A program made the translations under genes and the position numbers. The notes beneath the pieces were generated by a model. The model had not been told where the DNA came from. It did no database searches and saw only the letters and a program-made list of their open reading frames with translations. Of a stretch of 24,595 nucleotides of DNA, positions 15,743 through 23,121 are shown one piece after another. Each line of letters opens with the position of its first letter. Position 1 is the first letter of the stretch. This DNA comes from CAVQBP01 sp964448105 (GTDB lineage Bacteria; Bacteroidota; Ignavibacteria; Ignavibacteriales; Ignavibacteriaceae): positions 1-24,595 of the forward strand of contig CAYUVK010000075.1 of assembly GCA_964448105.1 (NCBI GenBank). Reading direction: 5' to 3'.

Positions 15743-16258
15743 CTAATTTAATTTTTTTGCATCATCAAAAACCTGGCTTGCATGTGAAGCAATATCTGTA
15801 ACGTTTATTATATTAGCAATATTTCCTTTTTTATCAACAATAAATGTTACACGCTTATCGACACCGTTATTCAACAAAACACCATATTCTTTAGAAACCG
15901 TTTTTGCGCTGTCTGATAATAGAGGAAAGTTTAATTTATAATCGGCGATAAACTTCTTAATATCTTTTGGAGGGTCTACACTAATTCCAAAAACCTCAAT
16001 GTTATTCTCTTTAAATTTATTTTTATCATCCCTTATGCCACAAGCTTCTTTGGTACAACCAGCTGTTCCGGCCTTGGGATAAAAATAAACAACCACAGGG
16101 GATTTACCCTGGTAATCCGAAAGAGTATAAGATTTCCCATAAGCATCTTTAAGAGTAAAATCCGGTGCTTTATCTCCAACTTTCAATTCATTTTTATCTT
16201 GCGGCATAACTAAAATGCTGAATAAAAATAAAATCCCAAATAAAAAGTATAATTTCAT
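15743..16258 (-). CDS. Secreted peroxiredoxin, Bcp/PrxQ type
   Basis: The 171-residue protein is a thiol peroxidase of the AhpC/TSA superfamily, which reduces hydrogen peroxide and organic hydroperoxides. A signal peptide (about 1-19, YFLFGILFLFSILVMP) precedes the thioredoxin fold. It is followed by KVGDKAPDFTLKD, the strand VVVYFYPK and the active site TAGCTKEACGIRD. Here the first Cys is the peroxidatic residue and the second, five residues on, is in the PrxQ/Bcp resolving position. The family usually has TPGC; here the Pro is Ala. Most Bcp proteins are cytoplasmic, so the signal peptide implies periplasmic action with a periplasmic thiol reductant. A good GGAGG lies before the ATG, and purB ends 15 bp upstream on the same strand, so the two form an operon. 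Confidence 0.93.
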   Translation of the reverse strand: MKLYFLFGILFLFSILVMPQDKNELKVGDKAPDFTLKDAYGKSYTLSDYQGKSPVVVYFYPKAGTAGCTKEACGIRDDKNKFKENNIEVFGISVDPPKDIKKFIADYKLNFPLLSDSAKTVSKEYGVLLNNGVDKRVTFIVDKKGNIANIINVTDIASHASQVFDDAKKLN

Positions 16259-16273
16259 TCTAACCTCCGGTAA

Positions 16274-17575
16274 TTAATTCAACTCAACGCTTCTCGAAAA
16301 AATGTAATCAACATTCTTCAACATTTTTTTGTAATCAAAAATTTCGTTTATTTCTTCTTCAGATAAATTTTTCCGAATATCATGCAATTTGAGTAATTCA
16401 TCTTTTAAATTTTTATGTTTATCATTCCATACATCCATAGCAGCAATTTGCACCAACCTGTAAGCATCTTCTCTTGAAAGACCTTTATTCACAAGTTTAA
16501 GCAGGACGGTTTGTGAAAATACTAATCCACGGGTAATATTCAAATTGTTAATCATATTTTCAGGGTATATAATTAGATTCTTTGTGAGCCTGATCATTAA
16601 ATCGAGCATATAATCCAAGGCAATACAACTGTCGGGAATAATTATTCTTTCAACCGAAGAGTGTGAGATATCTCTTTCATGCCAGAGAGCTACATCTTCA
16701 ATGGCTGCTATTGAATTGCTCCTAAGTATTCGAGCCAATCCTGTAATTCTTTCACTAATAATAGGATTTCTTTTATGCGGCATAGCAGAAGAACCCTTTT
16801 GTCCTTTAGAAAAATATTCTTCGGCTTCAAGAACTTCTGTTCTTTGCAGGTGTCTAATTTCGATCGCAATTTTTTCAAGAGTTGCACCAATTATTGCAAG
16901 AGTTGTCAAATATTCAGCATGTCTGTCTCTTTGTATTACCTGTGTAGAAACCGGGTCGGGAGACAGCCCCATTTTTTCACAAACATATTCTTCAACTTTT
17001 GGTGAGAGGTGTTCAAAGGTTCCAACAGCACCGGAAATTTGCCCGACACTTATATTGCTAATTGCATTTTGAAGACGTGCAATATTCCTTTTAATTTCCT
17101 CAAACCAGAGAGCAAATTTTAATCCCATTGTTGTTGGTTCAGCATGTACTCCATGTGAACGGCCTACACAAACAGTCTTTTTATGTTCTAAAGCTCTTTC
17201 TTTTAAAACATCTTTAAGTGAATTTAACCTAATTAAAAGAAGCTCACCCGCAGTTTTCATCTGGAAAGAAAGGGTGGTATCAAGAATATCGGATGAGGTC
17301 ATTCCATAATGAATATGTCTTGATTCCGGGCCAACATATTCGGCAACATTTGTTAAAAAGGCAATTACATCATGCTTTGTTGTTTCTTCTATTTCAAGGA
17401 TTCTTTTAATGTCGAAAGTTGCTTTTTCTTTTATAACTTCCACGTCCTCTTTGGGAATTTCTCCCATTTCACTGCGGGCTTCGCAGGCAAATATTTCTAT
17501 TTCCAGCCAGGTGTTAAACTTAAATTCATCCTGCCAGATTTTTCCCATTTCCGGGAGTGTATATCGTTCAATCAT
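16274..17575 (-). CDS. purB: Adenylosuccinate lyase
   Basis: PurB catalyses two steps of purine synthesis: cleavage of SAICAR to AICAR plus fumarate, and of adenylosuccinate to AMP plus fumarate. The 433 residues are the usual length for the short bacterial form. Motifs in order are YGMTSSDILDTTLS, GRSHGVHAEPTTMGLKFALW with the catalytic histidine, GAVGTFEHL, the QRDRHAEYL segment, and the fumarase/aspartase-superfamily signature SSAMPHKRNPI containing the catalytic serine loop. The start MIERYTLPEMGKIW at 17575 matches the family. It is the first gene of a leftward pair with the peroxiredoxin. No other purine gene is adjacent. The identity is secure. Confidence 0.98.
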   Translation of the reverse strand: MIERYTLPEMGKIWQDEFKFNTWLEIEIFACEARSEMGEIPKEDVEVIKEKATFDIKRILEIEETTKHDVIAFLTNVAEYVGPESRHIHYGMTSSDILDTTLSFQMKTAGELLLIRLNSLKDVLKERALEHKKTVCVGRSHGVHAEPTTMGLKFALWFEEIKRNIARLQNAISNISVGQISGAVGTFEHLSPKVEEYVCEKMGLSPDPVSTQVIQRDRHAEYLTTLAIIGATLEKIAIEIRHLQRTEVLEAEEYFSKGQKGSSAMPHKRNPIISERITGLARILRSNSIAAIEDVALWHERDISHSSVERIIIPDSCIALDYMLDLMIRLTKNLIIYPENMINNLNITRGLVFSQTVLLKLVNKGLSREDAYRLVQIAAMDVWNDKHKNLKDELLKLHDIRKNLSEEEINEIFDYKKMLKNVDYIFSRSVELN

Positions 17576-17895
17576 ATTATTTTATTTAGGATTGTTAGAG
17601 AAAAAAATTATAGCATAATATACATATAATTTGAATTAATTTGTAAAATAACTCAAATCATATATTCAAAATTATTTGAGAAAAATTTTAATGTGTTATA
17701 TTTTTGTATAATTAGTTAGAGGTATGGGAGAACAGTTTTGGGGAGGTAAAGGATTATTATCGATTTTTATTAAGATTATTGAATGTATTTCATCTTAAAT
17801 TTCTCATTCTTTAATTTTTCAATTGAACTTGAAACGGAATTTATTCTTCTTAGTAGAACATTTTAAAAATATTTCCATAAACAACTACTTCAATT
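17576..17895. other. Divergent intergenic region, purB / TonB-like gene
   Basis: This 320-bp AT-rich stretch must hold the purB promoter on the left and the promoter of the TonB-like gene on the right. I see no protein-like open frame, no strong hairpin and no recognisable riboswitch such as a purine or PRPP element. Confidence 0.5.
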
Positions 17896-18510
17896 TTGAA
17901 ACCGCTTAAAAAGAGTTATAAAAAAGAAAAATCAATTGCTTTTGCTCTTTCAATTCTCATTCATGGAATTTTATTTTTAATTTTATTAATAATAGTAGTC
18001 GAACCATCACCGGGTCAAAAATCTTTATATACAATCTTAAACTTTGTTGAAGTCAAACCTGAAATACCAAATAAGACTAAACAAACTGTCAAACCTATTC
18101 CTTCAGAACGAAAAAAAGAAACTGTAAAAATTAATAATCAGAAAAATATCGAAGAAAAAACAATTATTGATACAACTTCCGAGAAACCTAAAGTTTATAA
18201 AATCGAACAAGTAGATTCTAGTTATTTAAGTTTGAAATTTGCAGCTACACTTCTCGATTCGTTTTTAGTCCGGCACCCTGAATATAGTAAATACATTTTA
18301 CAGCAGCAGGCAAAAGAATTAGTTGAAAATAAAAATATTAAGAGATTTTCAAGGTTAGAACTTGAAAAAAGAATTAATGAAGAAATGGCAAAATATTTAA
18401 AAGAAAATTATCCGGAGGGTTCGGAACATGCAATGAGTCCATATGGCGGCCCGGGAATGCAAATCCCTATTGATGGTTTAATTGATGCAATAAAGAAAAT
18501 TTTCGAATAG
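17896..18510 (+). CDS. TonB-like energy-transducer protein lacking the TonB C-terminal domain
   Basis: The 204-residue protein has a basic N-terminus (MKPLKKSYKKEK) and one transmembrane helix (about 13-36) that carries S19 and H23. This SxxxH pattern is the ExbB/ExbD-interaction signature of TonB. A Lys/Pro/Thr-rich linker follows (about 37-110), as in TonB and TolA. Instead of a TonB C-terminal fold, the rest is a charged helical region (about 112-180, probably coiled coil), a glycine/proline turn (YGGPGMQIPID) and a final amphipathic helix. It may therefore couple ExbB-ExbD energy to an unknown periplasmic partner, or be a TolA-like or orphan anchor. The start must be TTG at 17896: an in-frame TAA lies at 17878-17880 and no ATG or GTG intervenes. 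There is no good ribosome binding site and no exb/tol gene nearby. Confidence 0.72.
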   Translation: MKPLKKSYKKEKSIAFALSILIHGILFLILLIIVVEPSPGQKSLYTILNFVEVKPEIPNKTKQTVKPIPSERKKETVKINNQKNIEEKTIIDTTSEKPKVYKIEQVDSSYLSLKFAATLLDSFLVRHPEYSKYILQQQAKELVENKNIKRFSRLELEKRINEEMAKYLKENYPEGSEHAMSPYGGPGMQIPIDGLIDAIKKIFE

Positions 18511-18822
18511 TGTTTTGGAGGTTGCTAGTGCTTTGTTGGAGGTTGATAAATAGAGAAATAAGAGGATTTCAGATCTAAATTCAAATGTAATTAACTAAGG
18601 ATTAATTGAGGTTTTAATTCATACATTTATCCATCCATACAACCGTATTGTTACGAAGCCACAAACCAAAGCCCAAGTTCCCATCTTCGATAATAATTGC
18701 ATTAGTAAATAAAAGAAACCTGTCAGGCGAAGATTTTGTGAAGCCTGGTTCAAGAGCATGCAATCATGCATCCTCCAACCATGCATTTTTATGATGCTGC
18801 TATTTACAATACTACAATACGT
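18511..18822. other. Convergent intergenic region with short repeats and a possible gene remnant
   Basis: Two copies of TTGGAGGTTG lie at 18515-18524 and 18536-18545. An inverted near-copy CATCCTCCAAC lies at 18769-18779. On the minus strand, 18614-18763 contains a 49-codon frame with protein-like composition (listed separately). No clear terminator stands out although two genes converge here. The bounded inverted repeats could mark a decayed small element, but they are too short to prove it. Confidence 0.35.
18614..18763 (-). pseudogene. Possible gene remnant downstream of the DegP-type gene
   Basis: This minus-strand frame of 49 codons, bounded by an in-frame TGA upstream and ending in TAA, reads as plausible protein: FTNAIIIEDGNLGFGLWLRN is part of it. 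The EDGNLxFGLW pattern loosely recalls one blade of a two-component-regulator beta-propeller. There is no ribosome binding site and only a TTG start. It is probably a decayed fragment or chance; I cannot assign a family. Confidence 0.2.
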
Positions 18823-20004
18823 TTACCGTTTTGTTAAAGTCATTTTACATGTTATAGATTTGCCGTCCCGCAACAAATTTAAAGTTATGGTCTGCCCGGT
18901 TCTAAATTCCTGGAAAACACTTTCGAGTGTTTCGGAATTATTAATTTTATAATTTTCCACCTGGACAATAATATCGCCTACTTGAATTCCTGCTTTATCT
19001 GCAGGAGTACCATTAAGAACCTGTGTAACAATAACACCTTTATTTGTGTTAAGTTTATAATATTTTGCTATACCTTCATCAATAGATTGAATTCTTAAAC
19101 CAACTGAAAAGTCCCTGTCAATCTTTCCATTTTCTTTTAATTCTTTAATAATTCTTTTTATCTTATTTATTGGAATGGCAAAACCCAATCCAATATTCCC
19201 TTGATTCCCTCCGGCAGTAAAAATTAAGGTGTTCATACCTATCACTTCGCCGTTGCTATTTACAAGCGGTCCACCGCTGTTTCCTCCGTTTATTGCTGCA
19301 TCGGTTTGAATCATATTTAAGTAATATCTATTGTTCATTGGTTCAAGGTTCATCCCGGTTGAACTTACTACGCCAACGGTTACAGTCGGCTTATCATTTA
19401 TTTCGAACAAACCGAATGGATTACCGAAAGCAATTACCCATTCACCGATCATTATATCATTTGAATTTCCAAGTATTTCATAAGGAAGATTATCGGCATC
19501 AACTTTAATTAATGCAATATCTGAAGCTTTATCTGATCCGATTAATTTTGCCTGGTATTGTTTACCGTTTGTCATTGTTACTGTAATTTCCGAAGCATTG
19601 CCTGCAACGTGATCATTTGTTACAATGTAGCCTTCCGGTGATATAATAAAACCCGAGCCCAATTCTTTAACAGTTTGATTGTAATCTCTGCCCCCGAAAA
19701 ATTGTTTGAAAAAAGGATCATCAAAAAAGGAACCGAATGGACTTTCATATTGCCTTATTTCCGTAACATTAATTCCTACTACAGCAGGACTAACTTTCTT
19801 TACGGTTTCTGTAATTATATTTTTTCTTGAATTTGTTATTTCATCATTTGCTTGCGATTTGTCTTGGTAACCAGCGACGGAATAATTATTATCTGCTTCA
19901 TAAAAATCTAAAGGTTTTTTACTTGAACTAAGCACAAAATACAAAGCAATAACAACTATTAAGACGAAACTAAAACTTAAAATAATTTTTTTTGAGTTAT
20001 TCAT
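18823..20004 (-). CDS. DegP/DegS-type periplasmic serine protease (trypsin-like plus PDZ)
   Basis: The 393-residue protein is an HtrA-family envelope quality-control protease. An N-terminal hydrophobic helix (about 7-27) acts as signal anchor. The trypsin-like domain (about 62-280) has the catalytic triad H132 in TNDHVAGNA, D162 in ASDIALIKVD and S243 in GNSGGP. A single PDZ domain (about 295-390, GVIVTQVLNGTPADKAGIQVGDIIVQV) ends the protein, so its layout is that of DegS or HtrA-like members with one PDZ, not DegP with two. Phe-rich FFDDPFFKQFFGG (about 93-105) is the usual LA-loop segment. The ATG at 20004 overlaps the end of plsY by 8 bp in another frame, implying translational coupling in one leftward operon. 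The name degP, degS or htrA cannot be fixed from sequence alone. Confidence 0.94.
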   Translation of the reverse strand: MNNSKKIILSFSFVLIVVIALYFVLSSSKKPLDFYEADNNYSVAGYQDKSQANDEITNSRKNIITETVKKVSPAVVGINVTEIRQYESPFGSFFDDPFFKQFFGGRDYNQTVKELGSGFIISPEGYIVTNDHVAGNASEITVTMTNGKQYQAKLIGSDKASDIALIKVDADNLPYEILGNSNDIMIGEWVIAFGNPFGLFEINDKPTVTVGVVSSTGMNLEPMNNRYYLNMIQTDAAINGGNSGGPLVNSNGEVIGMNTLIFTAGGNQGNIGLGFAIPINKIKRIIKELKENGKIDRDFSVGLRIQSIDEGIAKYYKLNTNKGVIVTQVLNGTPADKAGIQVGDIIVQVENYKINNSETLESVFQEFRTGQTITLNLLRDGKSITCKMTLTKR

Positions 20005-20635
20005 GAGCCTTTCCTTTTGGAAGAATAGATTTATTCTTAATGAGTTCTTTCATAGGTTCAATATGTTTTATAAATATCAAAACTAATAAAGCCGAGGAAA
20101 AAAGAATGAGTGATGATTCCGAATCGGCTTTGGGGAAAGAATATTTAAATGCAACGTTACTTGATAAAAAAATCAAAACCAAAGTCATAACATTTGCCCA
20201 AACATTAGCTAAAAGAATATCTTTCCTTGCAATATAAATAATAATCCAAAGTATTATCCAGGTAACTAACATAAAAGGAAATAATAAAATCCCTCCGCCG
20301 GCTGCAGTTGCAAGACCTCTTCCGCCTTTAAAATTCAACCATGGATTATAGCAATGACTTAAAACCGCAAATAAAAGTGCAAGTGCCGGGAAAACAAAAT
20401 CAATCGGGAAAAATAGTAAAGTTAAATAAACACTGAGAAGTCCTTTCAAAGCATCAATAATCAAAACCAATAAACCAATCAATTTTGAATTTGTAACTTC
20501 AAATGAATTCATTGCTCCGACGTTGCCGGTGCCTTCTGATGTTATATCGATCCCTTTTGATTTTTTAAGGATAAGATATGCAGTTGGAAAAGAACCCAAC
20601 AAATAACCTATGATACCACTAAATAAATAATTCAT
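19997..20635 (-). CDS. plsY: Glycerol-3-phosphate acyltransferase PlsY
   Basis: PlsY is an integral inner-membrane enzyme that transfers an acyl group from acyl-phosphate to glycerol 3-phosphate, giving lysophosphatidate for phospholipid synthesis. The 212-residue protein has the normal length and about seven hydrophobic segments. Visible family motifs are GSFPTAYL near the N-terminus, a glycine-rich loop GTGNVGAMNSF, and HCYNPWLNFKGGRGLATAAG in the middle. The usual forms are GSGNxGATN and FKGGKGVAT, so this copy has Thr for Ser, Met for Thr, Arg for Lys and Leu for Val at these points. It could be a divergent lineage-specific form or a paralogue. The ATG at 20635 is the first codon of the membrane domain. 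It overlaps the DegP-type gene by 8 bp. Confidence 0.93.
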   Translation of the reverse strand: MNYLFSGIIGYLLGSFPTAYLILKKSKGIDITSEGTGNVGAMNSFEVTNSKLIGLLVLIIDALKGLLSVYLTLLFFPIDFVFPALALLFAVLSHCYNPWLNFKGGRGLATAAGGGILLFPFMLVTWIILWIIIYIARKDILLANVWANVMTLVLIFLSSNVAFKYSFPKADSESSLILFSSALLVLIFIKHIEPMKELIKNKSILPKGKAHE

Positions 20636-20830
20636 TCTTATTTATTATTATTATTCGAAATTTAATAAATTTTTTCAAATAATTATTGGATTACTACCAC
20701 AAGATTTTTAAAATTACATCATTAGTTTTGTTAAAACATTTAAAGCATACAATTTATATATGCAGAAGTTTTTAACTCTCGAGCTTTAATAAAGTTCATA
20801 TATCAAACTAACAATTAAAAAGGTAACAAA

Positions 20831-21349
20831 ATGAAGGTTTTAGTAGGCTTTATTTTATGTTTAATTATTCTTGCCTTTGGGGGGATAATTTATATCTACT
20901 CAGGAAGTTATAATGTAAGTGTAAATAATAGGGACAAAGGATTAACTCGATGGATTATGGAAACAACTAAGGACAATTCAATTGAACACCATGCAAAGAA
21001 TATTGATATACCATCTCTGGATGATTCCACAATGATATTAAGAGGCTATGTACATTACAGCAGAATGTGCGGCTGCCATGGATCACCTGGACACGAAAGC
21101 AATCAATCTTTTAATCCTGAACCTCCAGAATTATATAGATCAGTTGGCGATTTGAATGCAAATGAATTATTCTGGATAATTAAAAATGGAATTAAAATGT
21201 CTGCTATGCCATCTTTTGCAGAACGATCTTCAGATGATGAAATATGGGATATAGTTTCTTTTGTGCGGTCTCTTCCTAAAATTACTCCGGAAGAATATAA
21301 AGCAATGGATGCAAAAGCCAAAAAAGCGGGATTTATAGAAAAACATTAG
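20831..21349 (+). CDS. Membrane-anchored monohaem cytochrome c with CXCH motif
   Basis: The 172-residue protein has an N-terminal membrane anchor (about 2-24, LVGFILCLIILAFGGIIYIY) and a periplasmic class I cytochrome c domain (about 68-155). Family features are the helix before the haem site, HGSPGHES after it, FNPEPPELY, ELFWIIKNGIKMSAMPSF with M126 as the likely distal ligand, and DEIWDIVSFVRSLP. The haem site reads M-C80-G-C82-H83: one residue is missing from the standard CXXCH, whereas relatives as I know them read MCxxCHGxPG. The codons at 21068-21079 are unambiguous and in frame. Either haem attachment is unusual, or only one thioether forms, or there is a 3-base deletion. The role is probably electron transfer in the periplasm; the partner is unknown. 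The gene appears monocistronic. Confidence 0.87.
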   Translation: MKVLVGFILCLIILAFGGIIYIYSGSYNVSVNNRDKGLTRWIMETTKDNSIEHHAKNIDIPSLDDSTMILRGYVHYSRMCGCHGSPGHESNQSFNPEPPELYRSVGDLNANELFWIIKNGIKMSAMPSFAERSSDDEIWDIVSFVRSLPKITPEEYKAMDAKAKKAGFIEKH

Positions 21350-21477
21350 GAGAAATATAATTATTGATAAAAAGCAGGCGAAGCTTATTAAAGATTCACT
21401 TGTACAAGAAACTCGATTTATATCACCTCACTATAAATAAAAAATTTGTATCGTCTACTTAAATATTTTGTATTTAT

Positions 21478-21481
21478 GGAG
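21478..21481 (+). promoter_or_regulatory. Ribosome binding site GGAG fixing the oxidoreductase start
   Basis: GGAG lies seven bases before ATG 21489. This favours that start over an in-frame TTG at 21468, which would place the site inside the coding region. Confidence 0.7.
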
Positions 21482-21488
21482 TAAAATT

Positions 21489-22445
21489 ATGCGCGCAATG
21501 GTTCTTCCAAAATTTGGAGATAAAGAATTATTTGAATTAAGAGAAGTTGATAAACCTAAAGCCGGAATAAATGATGTATTAGTAAAAATAATTGCATCTG
21601 CCGTAAACCCTGTAGATGCAAAGATAAGAGCTAGCGGATACTGGGGTAAATCAAGTCTTCCGATTATACTTGGCTATGATGCAGCGGGAATAATTGAAGA
21701 GGTTGGGGCTGGTGTAACAAATTTTAAAGTTGGGGATGAAGTTTATTATACGCCAAAATTAACGGATAACCCGGTTGGAACTTATGCTGAATATAATTCA
21801 GTTGAAGCCTCAATCATTTCTTTGAAACCTAAAAATTTATCCTTTGAAGAAGCAGCGGCAATTCCTTTAGCAGGAGGTACTGCATGGGAAGCTGTGATTA
21901 GAAGGTTAAAAATTATGCCGGGTGAAACAATTTTAATTCACGGTGCAGCCGGCGGCGTTGGTACTTTTGCAGTTCAGTTTGCTAAAGTTGCCGGTGCAAA
22001 AGTTATTGCCACGGCAAGCCCGAAAAATCACGAGGTTCTTAAAGAACTTGGTGCTGATATTATAATAGATTATCATAAACAAGATGCTGCCAAAACAGCA
22101 CTGGAAGAAACAGATGGAAAAGGTGCTGATGCCGCATTTGATATTCAAGGTGATGATATTGTCTCAAGATGCCTTCCAGGCATAAGACCGTTTGGCAGAG
22201 TTGCATCTATTCTTCCACCAAAGGGAGATTTAACTCTTTTATACCGGAATAATATAACTTTATACGGAGTATTTATTACAAGGGATAGTAAACGATTGGA
22301 AGAAATGAAATCTGTTTTTGAAAGGGGACTTGCAAAACCTGTAATTGATGAAATTTTACCTTTAGAGGAAGTTGCAAAAGCACATGAGAGAATGGAATCA
22401 CATCACGGTCTAGGGAAGATTGTATTAAGAGTAGCATCAAAATAA
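21489..22445 (+). CDS. NAD(P)-dependent medium-chain oxidoreductase (quinone oxidoreductase-like)
   Basis: This 318-residue protein belongs to the medium-chain dehydrogenase/reductase superfamily, zinc-independent branch. The GroES-like N-terminal domain (about 1-120) contains SAVNPVDAKIRASGYW and LGYDAAGIIEEVGAGV, the typical quinone oxidoreductase segments. No cysteine cluster for structural zinc and no catalytic zinc ligands are visible. The Rossmann domain has the nucleotide motif HGAAGGVGTFAVQFAK (about residue 150), then KVIATASPKNHEVLKELGAD. The family reduces quinones or enones with NADPH, often in detoxification; the substrate here is unknown. The ATG at 21489 has GGAG seven bases upstream. 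It stands alone between the cytochrome and SlyD-type genes on the same strand, 139 bp after the cytochrome, so it probably has its own promoter. Confidence 0.93.
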   Translation: MRAMVLPKFGDKELFELREVDKPKAGINDVLVKIIASAVNPVDAKIRASGYWGKSSLPIILGYDAAGIIEEVGAGVTNFKVGDEVYYTPKLTDNPVGTYAEYNSVEASIISLKPKNLSFEEAAAIPLAGGTAWEAVIRRLKIMPGETILIHGAAGGVGTFAVQFAKVAGAKVIATASPKNHEVLKELGADIIIDYHKQDAAKTALEETDGKGADAAFDIQGDDIVSRCLPGIRPFGRVASILPPKGDLTLLYRNNITLYGVFITRDSKRLEEMKSVFERGLAKPVIDEILPLEEVAKAHERMESHHGLGKIVLRVASK

Positions 22446-22473
22446 AATCGTATTTATGAAAAGCTAACTCTTT

Positions 22474-22549
22474 TTGTTTCATTATCTTTTTATTGCAGCT
22501 TAATAATAGCCCTACCTTGTTTCATTTAATAGATTTTTATTTTGTTTCA
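22474..22549 (+). repeat. Three direct copies of TTGTTTCA upstream of the SlyD-type gene
   Basis: Identical octamers start at 22474, 22517 and 22542, each followed by an AT-rich extension of similar pattern (TTAT, TTTAAT, ATAAAT). They are in the gap before the gene at 22609. They may be binding sites or promoter elements; no regulator is recognised. Confidence 0.35.
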
Positions 22550-22596
22550 ATAAATTGTATTATGGCATGAAAATATAAACAATTAACTAATATAAT

Positions 22597-22602
22597 AAGG
22601 AG
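22597..22602 (+). promoter_or_regulatory. Ribosome binding site AAGGAG fixing the SlyD-type start
   Basis: A full AAGGAG lies six bases before ATG 22609 and is the strongest Shine-Dalgarno sequence in the window. It excludes the TTG codon at 22606 as the preferred start. Confidence 0.85.
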
Positions 22603-22608
22603 TATTTG

Positions 22609-23094
22609 ATGGGAATAGAATCAAATAAAGTAGTGACTATAAATTTTACATTAAAAGATGGTGAAGGAAATGTAATTGAATCTACCGAAAATATGGAACC
22701 GTTTTCTTATATAAGCGGAAATAATCAAATATTACCTAAACTTGAAGATGCTGTTAATCAAATGTTAATCGGTGCTAAAAAGGATGTTTTGATTAATGCA
22801 GCGGATGGATATGGTGAATATAGCGAAGCTGCGATTCAACAAATTGATAAAAAAGAATTCCCTGAAAATATAAAACTCGAAGAAGGGATGCGGTTGATTG
22901 CAAATTCACCGGATGGTAAACAAATGCCTTTTATAATTAATAAAATTGAAGAAAATGAAATTACTGTGGATTTCAATCATCCCCTAGCAGGAAAAAATCT
23001 CGAATTTAACGTTGAGCTAGTGGATATTAGAAATGCAACTCCAGAAGAATTAACTCACGGCCACGTTCACGGACCAGACGGTCATCATCATTAA
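22609..23094 (+). CDS. FKBP-type peptidyl-prolyl isomerase, SlyD-like
   Basis: The 161-residue protein has the SlyD architecture: an FKBP half-domain (about 1-65, VVTINFTLKDGEGNVIEST and the ISGNNQILPKLEDAV segment), the inserted flap domain (about 70-125, with GYGEYSEAAIQQI), return to the FKBP fold at FNHPLAGKNLEFNVELVDI, and a histidine-rich tail HGHVHGPDGHHH. SlyD proteins isomerise prolyl bonds, chaperone folding in the cytoplasm, and bind Ni, Cu or Zn through such tails, in some bacteria for hydrogenase maturation. No hydrogenase or nickel gene is nearby. The start at ATG 22609 is supported by AAGGAG six bases upstream. It converges with the Ada-type gene with only 26 bp between stop codons. 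Confidence 0.94.
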   Translation: MGIESNKVVTINFTLKDGEGNVIESTENMEPFSYISGNNQILPKLEDAVNQMLIGAKKDVLINAADGYGEYSEAAIQQIDKKEFPENIKLEEGMRLIANSPDGKQMPFIINKIEENEITVDFNHPLAGKNLEFNVELVDIRNATPEELTHGHVHGPDGHHH

Positions 23095-23121
23095 AATATC
23101 GATTGTTAATTAAAATATTTT
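23093..23121. terminator. Possible AT-rich bidirectional terminator
   Basis: AAAATAT (23093-23099) and ATATTTT (23115-23121) are reverse complements around a 15-nt loop, occupying the whole gap between two convergent stop codons. The stem has no G-C pair, so efficiency is doubtful. Confidence 0.3.

Noticed and set aside
21360..21440. 26-codon frame after the cytochrome gene, preceded by AGGAG at 21348-21352 but beginning with ATT
   Set aside because: The composition is protein-like, but an ATT start is very rare and the AGGAG overlaps the cytochrome stop codon. Too short to support without conservation data.
22560..22590. TGGCAT before the SlyD-type gene as a sigma-54 site
   Set aside because: No TTGC-like -12 element at the required spacing.
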